A stretch of 64,000 nucleotides of DNA from contig NZ_CP036250.1 in assembly GCF_004300825.1 (NCBI RefSeq), positions 3,049,001-3,113,000 on the forward strand, read 5' to 3'. Below the pieces are notes generated by a model. The model saw nothing but the letters and a program-made list of their open reading frames with translations, was not told where the DNA came from and searched no databases. Every line of letters begins with the position of its first letter. Within the stretch, counting starts at the first letter, position 1. A program made the position numbers and the translations under genes. Shown piece by piece: positions 25,935-33,292 of this stretch. The stretch is from Egicoccus halophilus. Its GTDB lineage: Bacteria > Actinomycetota > Nitriliruptoria > Nitriliruptorales > Nitriliruptoraceae.

Positions 25935-26810
25935 TCAGGCGGGGTCGGCGTCCCGGAAAAGCTCCGCGACGACGAAGCGCTCGAGCTCGCCGGGGTCGAC
26001 GCTGCCGCTGACGACGAGGACCTCACGGTCCTCGAACGTCGCTGCCGTCACGCCGGCGTTGCCCGGCAGCGTGTCCGCGAGTCGCTCGACCACCGCCTGC
26101 CCCACCAACGCCCGCGCGTCGTCACCGAACTCGACGACCCACTCGTCGGCCTCGACACCCCGCGAGACGACGACGTCGTCGAGGACGGCGACGGGCGGCG
26201 GTCCGGACTCGCCATGGAGTCGTTCGTCGCTTCCCGCATCCGCTGCGCGCAGTCGCTCGACCCAGCGGTCCACGAAGCCGCGCAGCTGTCCGTCAGGGCT
26301 GCTGCCCGGCTCGAGCAGGTGACTGCGCGCGGCACCGAACACCATCGGGCCGGCGCCGACCTCCTCGTCCCCGCGCCCGATCACCGGCCGGTTCCGGTGC
26401 GCGTACGCGCGGACCTCGTGGTGGCCACGACGCCAGGCGACCCCGGGCACCGCCCGGCGCACGACCTCGCCGACGTAGGTCAACACCCCGTCGAGCAGCC
26501 GGACGCTGTCGAGCGACAGCAGTCGTTCCCGATGCGTGTCGTGGCGGTACCACTCGGGTACCGACTGGCCGGCGAACGGCTCCGCCTCCGTGTCCGCAAG
26601 CCCGTCGTCACGTCGTCGCAGGTGGCGCTTTCCCCATGCCCACAACGGCACGAGGCTGTCGACCGAACCGTCGAGCAGCGCGTCGGGGTCCTGGCCGTCG
26701 GTGACCAGCCGGTCCCGCAGGTCCGCCAGCGCCTGCGGGCGCGCGGCGACGAAGCGGGCGACGATCGCGTCGGCCTCCGCCGGCGGCAGTTCGTCGAACG
26801 GTGTGGTCAT
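25935..26810 (-). CDS. Conserved-looking hypothetical protein, 291 aa
   Basis: I do not recognise this family. It is soluble, with no signal peptide or membrane helix. The N-terminal third is helical with many Arg/Asp residues (DELPPAEADAIVARFV). The middle has WRRGHHEVRAYAHRNRPVI, and the C-terminus ends in EDREVLVVSGSVDPGELERF. The ATG start at 26,810 is preceded by no strong ribosome site. It lies between two plus-strand genes and is transcribed alone. Codon use is typical of the window, so it is probably a real gene. Confidence 0.6.
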   Translation of the reverse strand: MTTPFDELPPAEADAIVARFVAARPQALADLRDRLVTDGQDPDALLDGSVDSLVPLWAWGKRHLRRRDDGLADTEAEPFAGQSVPEWYRHDTHRERLLSLDSVRLLDGVLTYVGEVVRRAVPGVAWRRGHHEVRAYAHRNRPVIGRGDEEVGAGPMVFGAARSHLLEPGSSPDGQLRGFVDRWVERLRAADAGSDERLHGESGPPPVAVLDDVVVSRGVEADEWVVEFGDDARALVGQAVVERLADTLPGNAGVTAATFEDREVLVVSGSVDPGELERFVVAELFRDADPA

Positions 26811-26955
26811 GGCAGGTGGAACACGGAGGAAATCCCGACGGAAACGAGCAGGCGGCCAGTTCGGCGAAGAACGACCTCGACATGATGCCGTTCTCGCGGC
26901 CCGGACTCATCGACCAACTCGTTCGAGGAGTTGGCTGGCGCGGTGCCGCGACAGG

Positions 26956-27075
26956 TCACACGCTCCCCGAGGTGCCGGATCGGGCCGTGGGCGACGGCGG
27001 GTTGGCGAACCGATGCCGGTAGTGCGACGGGGTCGTGGCGAACTCGGCCACGAAGGCGTGTGCCGCGATCTTCAT
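26956..27075 (-). pseudogene. Possible remnant of an AraC/GlxA-type regulator
   Basis: The minus-strand reading AAHAFVAEFATTPSHYRHRF resembles the last helix-turn-helix helix of AraC/GlxA regulators, which often sit beside isochorismatase- or DJ-1-type genes. No upstream domain is found. The rest of the 26,811-27,174 gap shows no gene. Chance similarity is possible. Confidence 0.35.
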
Positions 27076-27174
27076 GTTGGCTCGATCCCATCGAAGGTAG
27101 GCACGTGCGCCACCGACGCTAGGCGTTCCAGAGCGGCATGCTGCGACACCGCCCCAGACCAGAGGACGACACCC

Positions 27175-27804
27175 ATGGACACGCCCCGCCGGGCCCTCGT
27201 CGTGATCGACGCGCAGCAGCAGTACTTCGACGGCATGCTCGCCGTCGAGCACCCGCCCCGCGCCGAGTCGATCGCCCGGATCGGCGAGGCGTTCGACACC
27301 GCCACGGCGAACGGGATCCCGGTCGTCGTCGTCCAGCACGAACTGCCGGAGGACGCCCCGGTCTTCGCCGCCGGCTCCGACGAGCAGCGGCTGCACCCGG
27401 AGATCGAGCGGCGCGCCGACCACGCCGCGAAGCGGGTGACCAAGGTGTTCGCCAGTGTCTTCGAGGGCACCGGGCTGACCGACTGGCTGCGCGCCGAGGG
27501 CATCGACACCGTCACGCTCACCGGCTACATGACCAACAACTGCGTGATCGGCTCCGCTGCCGATGCCGAACCCCTGGGCCTGACCGTCGAGGTCCTGGCC
27601 GACGCGACCGGAGCGATCCCGCTCGCGAACGCGGCCGGCTCGGCGTCGGCCGAGACCGTGCACGAGACCCTGATGGCGCTGTTGCACTCGAACTGGGCGG
27701 CCGTCACCCCCACCGACCGGTGGCTCGAGGCGGTCGAGGCCGGCGCTGCCCTCGAGCGCGGCAACCTCGTGGAGTCCGCCCTGGCCGGACGCGACGGCGG
27801 CTGA
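27175..27804 (+). CDS. Isochorismatase-like cysteine hydrolase
   Basis: A 209-aa cysteine hydrolase. The catalytic triad is visible as Asp12 (VVIDAQ), Lys90 (RVTKVF) and Cys123 (YMTNNCV), with the cis-peptide segment before the Cys. The family includes nicotinamidases, N-carbamoylsarcosine amidase and isochorismatases, and the size and KVFASVFEGTGL loop do not settle which. The ATG is preceded by AGAGGA. A perfect 15-bp hairpin follows the stop. Confidence 0.87.
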   Translation: MDTPRRALVVIDAQQQYFDGMLAVEHPPRAESIARIGEAFDTATANGIPVVVVQHELPEDAPVFAAGSDEQRLHPEIERRADHAAKRVTKVFASVFEGTGLTDWLRAEGIDTVTLTGYMTNNCVIGSAADAEPLGLTVEVLADATGAIPLANAAGSASAETVHETLMALLHSNWAAVTPTDRWLEAVEAGAALERGNLVESALAGRDGG

Positions 27805-27847
27805 CGGTCGGATCGCTCCCACCCGCCCGCCGGTCCCGTCACCGCCC

Positions 27848-27879
27848 GAGGGCGGGCGAGGGAACCCTCGCCCGCCCTC
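27848..27879. terminator. Perfect 15-bp hairpin between convergent genes
   Basis: GAGGGCGGGCGAGGG pairs with CCCTCGCCCGCCCTC across an AA loop. It lies between the isochorismatase-type gene and the convergent sigma-factor operon and can serve both strands. Confidence 0.85.
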
Positions 27880-27909
27880 ACGCCGTGTGGCGCGGTCGTA
27901 CCGGTCGGA

Positions 27910-28791
27910 TCACTCCCAGGCCGCGGCCAGCTCCGGGGTGCAGGGCTCGTCGGACAGTCGCGGCTGCCAGTGCGCCGGGTCCAGCGTCGCGGTGGGCAGC
28001 TCGACCTCGAAGCGGACCGTGGTGGCATCGACCGCGTAGCCCGACATCACGCGCCCGTCGGGCACCGTGTCGACGCGTTCGGTGAAGGCCGAGCTCGGCT
28101 CGCCGTCGGGCGAGGGGCCGATGACCTCCCAGACCACGTCGAGGTCGAGCGCGTCGAGGTAGGGCACGAGAGCCGACGCCTGGACCGGTTCGCCGAGGTG
28201 GCAGTGCAGGCCGCCGAGCACCTCGCCGGGCTCGAACGCCTCCTCCGCGAGCTGGTAGGGCTCGCCAGGCGCCGCCTCCACCGCGAGGTGAAGTGTCAGC
28301 TCCTCGCGGAAGACGGCCGGATCGATGGTGAAGGCGAAGTCGCCGCCGTCGGGCCCCCAGGTGAAGCCGGGCGTGGTGGCGCCGGGTTCGCCCATCTCCA
28401 GCCCGTGGACCTCCCCGACCGCGGACGGCGTGGCCGGTACCGGGAGGATGCGCACGTCGACGCCGTGTTCGCGCAGCGCCGCCTCGAGGGCGTGACCGTC
28501 GCGGAAGTCGGTGTCGTAGCGGACCTCGATGACGCCGCCGTCCAGTTCGCGGACCGCGAAGGCCGGCGAGCCGCCGTCACGGGAGAGTCCGGGTCCGACC
28601 GCGAGGCCGACGGCGAGCGCGGCGACCCCGGCGGCGACGGCGAACCGCGGGAGGCCACCGCCGCGCGACGCGTTCGCCGGGTCGGCGGGTGGGGTCTCCT
28701 CGGTGGCGGCCTCGGCACGGTCCTCGACGACCTCGAGGAGGTGGGTCAGCAGTCGGGTCTCGAACGGCGGCAGGTCGTCGGTGCGGGTCAC
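27910..28791 (-). CDS. Membrane-anchored partner of the ECF sigma factor (putative anti-sigma)
   Basis: A 293-aa protein. The cytosolic N-terminus (about 45 residues, ETRLLTHLLEVVEDRAEA) is followed by one membrane helix (FAVAAGVAALAVGLAVG) and an exported domain of some 200 residues without a recognised fold. The GTG start overlaps the sigma-factor stop (GTGA), so the two are made together, the usual arrangement for a sigma/anti-sigma pair. No zinc-binding HxxxCxxC anti-sigma motif is visible in the N-terminus, so the role is inferred from context and topology only. Confidence 0.65.
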   Translation of the reverse strand: MTRTDDLPPFETRLLTHLLEVVEDRAEAATEETPPADPANASRGGGLPRFAVAAGVAALAVGLAVGPGLSRDGGSPAFAVRELDGGVIEVRYDTDFRDGHALEAALREHGVDVRILPVPATPSAVGEVHGLEMGEPGATTPGFTWGPDGGDFAFTIDPAVFREELTLHLAVEAAPGEPYQLAEEAFEPGEVLGGLHCHLGEPVQASALVPYLDALDLDVVWEVIGPSPDGEPSSAFTERVDTVPDGRVMSGYAVDATTVRFEVELPTATLDPAHWQPRLSDEPCTPELAAAWE

Positions 28792-29468
28792 AGCGCCACC
28801 TCCTCGGTGTCGACGGGTCGGATCGGTCGCGGCGCAACGGTGCGGGTCAACGGGTCGATGCGGGTCGGTGGAGCGGTGCGGGCGGGCGGTGGTGCCTCCG
28901 TCGCATCCGGCGACCCCAGTTCGCGGCGCAGCCGCTGCCGGGCCCGGTGCAGCCGGACGCGGGCGGCACCCGGGCTCAGCCCGAGCGCGGACGCCGCCTC
29001 CGTCGGGCTGAGCCCGTCGAAGGCCACCAGTTCCAGCACGGCCCGCTCGCCACGTGGGAGCCGTGCCACCCCACGCCGCAGGTCGTCGGCGAGCCGTGCG
29101 GCGTCGATGCGTTCCTCGAGCCGCACGACGTCGTCGACGTCGAGGAGCCGCTGACCCTGGATGCGCCCCACGACGTCGATCTGCCGCCATCGGCGACGAC
29201 GTTGGGTCCGTAGCGTGTTCGCGGCGACACCGAAGAGCCAGCCGACGGGTTCGCCGCGGGCGGCGTCGTACCTCGGCGCCGACTCGATGACGGCGAGGAA
29301 GACCGCACCGACCAGGTCGGCGACCTCGTCGGCGGAGGCGCAGCGCCGCACGGCGAAGCCGGTGACCCGGCCGACGTGGCGGCGGTAGAAGGCCTCGAAC
29401 GCGGCCGGATCGGTGGACAGGCGAGCGAGCAGTTCGCGGTCGTCCTCGTCGTTGTTCGGATGCTCCAC
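28788..29468 (-). CDS. ECF-type RNA polymerase sigma factor
   Basis: A 226-aa sigma-70 family protein of the extracytoplasmic-function group. Region 2 is at about residues 20-85 (FEAFYRRHVGRVTGFAVRRC ... GWLFGVAANTLR) and region 4 at about 125-180 (GLSPTEAASALGLSPGAARV). A Pro/Thr-rich tail of about 35 residues follows. The GTG with CCGGAG upstream is chosen; the frame runs further without a signal. It would direct polymerase to its own and stress promoters. Confidence 0.87.
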   Translation of the reverse strand: MEHPNNDEDDRELLARLSTDPAAFEAFYRRHVGRVTGFAVRRCASADEVADLVGAVFLAVIESAPRYDAARGEPVGWLFGVAANTLRTQRRRRWRQIDVVGRIQGQRLLDVDDVVRLEERIDAARLADDLRRGVARLPRGERAVLELVAFDGLSPTEAASALGLSPGAARVRLHRARQRLRRELGSPDATEAPPPARTAPPTRIDPLTRTVAPRPIRPVDTEEVAL

Positions 29469-29484
29469 GGCAACTCCGGATCGG

Positions 29485-29593
29485 TCGGTGTCACCCAGAG
29501 TTGTCCGACGCGCCCACGACGTTACGGCGACGGGTCGCGGACCGGGCGCCGTCGGGCGCCAGCGGGCGCCAGCGGCGAAAGGTGTGACACCGA
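29485..29593. promoter_or_regulatory. Shared GTGACACCGA motif in opposite orientations
   Basis: GTGACACCGA occurs on the minus strand at 29,485-29,494, just upstream of the sigma-factor start, and on the plus strand at 29,584-29,593, upstream of the monooxygenase start. The second copy is inside the palindrome GGTGTGACACC. Between them lie three CGGGCGCC-type 10-bp repeats (29,543-29,572). This could be a common regulator site for the divergent genes. Confidence 0.4.
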
Positions 29594-29677
29594 TCACCCC
29601 GGCCACCGCACCCCGATGCGGTCCCGGGCCGCGGGCACGGCAGAATCGCCGGCGGCCGCCGACGGACGAGGTACTGC

Positions 29678-32185
29678 GTGAGCGACACCACCGTGCCGGT
29701 CGAGGTAGAACACCTCGACGTCGTGATCGTCGGCGCCGGCATCTCCGGGATCGGCGCGGCCTACTACCTGCAGCGCGACCACCCCCACCGCCGCTACGCC
29801 GTCCTCGAGGCGCGGGACGCCATCGGCGGCACCTGGGACCTGTTCCGCTATCCGGGCATCCGCTCCGACTCGGACCTGCACACCTTCGGCTACGAGTTCC
29901 GCCCGTGGTCCGACCGGGAGGCCATCGCCAGCGGCGACGCGATCCTGCGCTACCTGCGCGACACCGCCGCCGAGTACGGCATCGACCGGGCCGTGCGCCA
30001 CCGGCGGCGGCTGCGGCGCGCGGTCTGGTCCGGCGACGACGCCCGGTGGCACCTCGAGGTCGAGCACACCGACACCGGCGAGGTCAGCCACCTGACCTGC
30101 TCGTGGCTGTTCTCGGCCACCGGCTACTACCGCTACGACGCGGGACACACCCCCGAGTTCCCCGGCCGGGACCGCTTCCGTGGCGAGTTCGTGCATCCGC
30201 AGCACTGGCCCGACGACCTCGACACGGCCGGCAAGCGGGTCGTGGTGATCGGCAGCGGCGCGACCGCCGTGACGCTCGTACCGGCGCTGGCCGGCACGGC
30301 CGCCTCCGTCACCATGCTGCAGCGCACCCCCACCTACGTGCTGCCGCTGCCGACCCATGACGCGGTCGCCGACGCCCTGCGCCGCTGGTTCGGCGACCGG
30401 CGCGGCTTCGCGCTGATCCGCCGGCGCAGCATCGCCCAGCAGCGGCTGATCTGGCAGTTCTGTCAGCGCTACCCCGGGCCGGCCCGGCGCCTGATCCGCT
30501 GGATCAACGTGCGGCAGCTGCCCGAGGGCTACCCGGTCGACGAGCACTTCCGTCCGCCCTACGACCCGTGGGACCAGCGGCTGTGCATCGCCCCCGACGG
30601 CGACCTGTTCCGGGTCATCCGTGAAGGCACCGCGTCGGTGGTCACCGACCGCATCGAGCACGTCACCGAGGACGGGATCGCGCTGGCCTCCGGCGAGGTG
30701 CTGCCGGCCGACGTGGTGGTCACCGCCACCGGCCTGCAGGTCCTGCCGATGGGCGGGGTCGAGATCGTCGTCGACGGCGAACCGGTCGAGCTGTCGGACA
30801 CCGTGGCCTACAAGGGCATGATGCTCTCGGGGGTCCCGAACTTCTCCTTCGCGATCGGCTACACCAACGCCTCGTGGACGCTGAAGGTCGGGCTGCTGTG
30901 CGAGCACGTCAGCCGACTGCTCGCCCACATGGACACCCACGGCTACGACGTGTGCCGTCCGGTCCTCGCACCGGGCGAGTCGGGCACCCGCCCGTTCCTC
31001 GACTTCGGGGCCGGCTACATCCGGCGGACCGTCGACCAGCTGCCGCGCCAGGGCGACGCCGCCCCGTGGTCGACGTCGATGAACTACCACGGCGACGTGA
31101 GGCTGCTGCGCACGGGACGGGTCGACGACCCGCACCTGCACTTCTCCCGGGTGCCCACCGCCGTCCGACCCGGCCGTTCCGGCGGTTCCGGTCCGGCGGG
31201 CGAGGCCACCGGTGACCCGGACGGCCGCCGTCCCGCCGGCGCGGAAGACGAGGACCGGTTCGTCCCGCTGCTCGGCGGGCTGCGCCTGTGCTACCGCGTC
31301 AGCGGGCCGGCCGACGGGGTCCCGCTGCTGCTGGTCGCCGGGCTCGGCCAGGACCTCACCTCGTGGCCCGAGCGGCTGGTGTCGTCGCTGACCGGACGCG
31401 GGTTCCGGGTCGTCCGTTTCGACAACCGTGACGTCGGTCGGTCCAGCACGATCGACGCGCCCCCACCCGGCCGGCTGCAGCAGCTGCTCGCCCGTCCCCG
31501 TCCCGGCGCCTACACGCTGGCCGACCTGGCCGCCGACACCGTGCAGCTGCTCGACCACCTCGACGTCCCGGCCGCCCACGTCGTCGGCATGTCGATGGGC
31601 GGCATGATCGCGCAGGTACTCGCCGCCCGGCATCCCGATCGGGTCGCGACGCTGACGTCGATCTTCTCCACGACCGGGCACGCGCGGGTCGGCCAGCCGG
31701 CCCGCTCGACGCTGCTGCGGCTCGCCCAGCCGGCAGCCCGTGACCTCGAGCAGCACGTCGCGCGGCATCTCGCGATGCTGCGCCACATCGGCTCGCCGAC
31801 CCTCGCGTTCGACGAGCCGCTGGAGCGCGCCGCGGCAGCCGAGGCGTGGCGCCGCAGCGACGGCTCCGACCGTGCCGCCCGCGTCGCCCGCCAGATCGGC
31901 GCGATCCAGGCCTCCGGCGACCGCACACCGGAGCTGCGTCGGGTCACAGCACCGACGCTGGTGATCCACGGCGACACCGACCCGATGGTGCACCCGAGCG
32001 GCGGTCACGCGACGGCGCAGGCCATCCCCGGCGCCCGCCACGTCGAGCTCGACGGGATGGCGCACCACATCGCGCCCGACGTCCTCGACCGTCTCGTCGA
32101 CCTGGTCGTCGAACACACCGGCCGAGCTGCGAACCAGACCGCGACGCCGCCGGTCGACGCCGAGCGTGTGGGAGGGACCGCATGA
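29678..32185 (+). CDS. Flavin monooxygenase (Baeyer-Villiger/EthA type) fused to alpha/beta hydrolase
   Basis: An 835-aa two-enzyme polypeptide. The N-terminal part (about 1-505) is a class B flavin monooxygenase with the FAD motif GAGISG (19-24), the Baeyer-Villiger fingerprint FxGxxxHxxxW exact at F167/G169/H173/W177, and a second nucleotide-binding GSGATAV. A Gly/Pro-rich linker (about 506-525) leads to an alpha/beta hydrolase (about 526-825) with nucleophile Ser639 in GMSMGG, an acid in GDTDPM (around 766) and His near 795. The first half could turn a ketone into an ester and the second hydrolyse it. The GTG start follows ACGAGG. The SDR gene overlaps its stop. In M. tuberculosis, mymA, lipR and sadH supply similar functions as separate proteins. 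Confidence 0.9.
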   Translation: MSDTTVPVEVEHLDVVIVGAGISGIGAAYYLQRDHPHRRYAVLEARDAIGGTWDLFRYPGIRSDSDLHTFGYEFRPWSDREAIASGDAILRYLRDTAAEYGIDRAVRHRRRLRRAVWSGDDARWHLEVEHTDTGEVSHLTCSWLFSATGYYRYDAGHTPEFPGRDRFRGEFVHPQHWPDDLDTAGKRVVVIGSGATAVTLVPALAGTAASVTMLQRTPTYVLPLPTHDAVADALRRWFGDRRGFALIRRRSIAQQRLIWQFCQRYPGPARRLIRWINVRQLPEGYPVDEHFRPPYDPWDQRLCIAPDGDLFRVIREGTASVVTDRIEHVTEDGIALASGEVLPADVVVTATGLQVLPMGGVEIVVDGEPVELSDTVAYKGMMLSGVPNFSFAIGYTNASWTLKVGLLCEHVSRLLAHMDTHGYDVCRPVLAPGESGTRPFLDFGAGYIRRTVDQLPRQGDAAPWSTSMNYHGDVRLLRTGRVDDPHLHFSRVPTAVRPGRSGGSGPAGEATGDPDGRRPAGAEDEDRFVPLLGGLRLCYRVSGPADGVPLLLVAGLGQDLTSWPERLVSSLTGRGFRVVRFDNRDVGRSSTIDAPPPGRLQQLLARPRPGAYTLADLAADTVQLLDHLDVPAAHVVGMSMGGMIAQVLAARHPDRVATLTSIFSTTGHARVGQPARSTLLRLAQPAARDLEQHVARHLAMLRHIGSPTLAFDEPLERAAAAEAWRRSDGSDRAARVARQIGAIQASGDRTPELRRVTAPTLVIHGDTDPMVHPSGGHATAQAIPGARHVELDGMAHHIAPDVLDRLVDLVVEHTGRAANQTATPPVDAERVGGTA

Positions 32186-33027
32186 GCAACTTCCTGGACA
32201 AGGTCGCGCTGGTCACCGGTGCCGGGTCGGGCATCGGTGAGGCACTCGCCGTCGGGCTGGCCCGGCGCGGGGCGCACCTGGCGCTGTCCGACGTCGACGA
32301 GGCCGGGCTGGCCGCGACGGCCGAGCGGTGCCGCGTCCTGGGTGCGCAGCTGCACACCCACCGGCTGGACGTCGCCGAGCGCGACGCGGTCGAGGCGTAC
32401 GTCCCGGTCGTGCTCGAACGGTTCGGCTGCGTGCACCAGGTCTACAACAACGCGGGGGTGACCGGCGCCGCCGCGTCCGTGCTCGAGTCGGACTGGGACG
32501 TCTACGACCGGGTGTTCGCCGTCAACCTCGACGGGGTCGTCAACGTCACCAAGGCGTTCCTGCCGTCGCTGGTCGCCTCCGGGGACGGGCACGTCGTCAA
32601 CGTCTCGTCGTTGAACGGCCTGGTCGCCCAGGCGGAGCTGAGTGCCTACTGCGCCAGCAAGTTCGCCGTGCGCGGGTTCAGCGAGGCGCTGCGCGCCGAG
32701 TTGCGCCTGGCGCGAGCGCCGGTCGAGGTGTCGGTCGTGCATCCCGGCGGGGTGCGTACCAACATCGCCACGGCGGCCCTCGAGGAGGCGCAGGCGCTCG
32801 GGCTCGAGCTGACCGCGCGGCACCACGCCCGCGCCCGCGGCTACAACGAACGGCTGCTGACGATGCAGCCGGACGAGGCCGCCGACCTGATCCTGCGCGG
32901 CGTCGAGGCGAAACGGGCCCGCATCCTGGTCGGCCGCGACGCCCAGGTGGCTGACGTGCTGGGTCGGCTGCTGCCAGGGCGCGCGCCGCTGCTGCTGACC
33001 CGCCTCGTCGAGCGCGCCTTCCGCTGA
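32182..33027 (+). CDS. Short-chain dehydrogenase/reductase (SDR)
   Basis: A 281-aa classical SDR: TGAGSGIG cofactor loop (13-20), NNAG, the catalytic Ser in VVNVSSLNG and Tyr/Lys in YCASK. The ATG overlaps the stop of the monooxygenase-hydrolase gene by four bases (ATGA). Its job is probably to oxidise an alcohol to the ketone used by the monooxygenase, or to handle the alcohol released by the hydrolase, as proposed for SadH of the mymA operon. Confidence 0.9.
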   Translation: MSNFLDKVALVTGAGSGIGEALAVGLARRGAHLALSDVDEAGLAATAERCRVLGAQLHTHRLDVAERDAVEAYVPVVLERFGCVHQVYNNAGVTGAAASVLESDWDVYDRVFAVNLDGVVNVTKAFLPSLVASGDGHVVNVSSLNGLVAQAELSAYCASKFAVRGFSEALRAELRLARAPVEVSVVHPGGVRTNIATAALEEAQALGLELTARHHARARGYNERLLTMQPDEAADLILRGVEAKRARILVGRDAQVADVLGRLLPGRAPLLLTRLVERAFR

Positions 33028-33228
33028 CGTCCCTCGGTGTGACCACGCCTGACCGAAGACCCTGCGGCGATCTCGACCGCTGCCTGGAAAGCCGCAACGG
33101 GCGCTCACCGACCGTCCGCGTCGCACTGCGGCGACGGAGCGGCGCGGGGCGCACCGGGACCCGTGCCACCTCGTGGCTGACTAGCTCGATTGGGTTGCAT
33201 TTTCCCGGGCCGACAGCGAGGATTCGGA

Positions 33229-33262
33229 TTGCGCCAGGCGCAAGCTCGTTCGCGGTGCGAAC
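33229..33262 (+). promoter_or_regulatory. Two adjacent 15-bp palindromes upstream of the tannase-family gene
   Basis: TTGCGCCAGGCGCAA (33,229-33,243) and GTTCGCGGTGCGAAC (33,248-33,262), each a perfect 6+3+6 inverted repeat, are separated by GCTC and lie 31-64 bp before the start codon. They are good operator candidates. The rest of the 33,028-33,292 gap is featureless. Confidence 0.6.
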
Positions 33263-33292
33263 GCCGCCTGGCACTTCGCGGAGGGAGACCGC

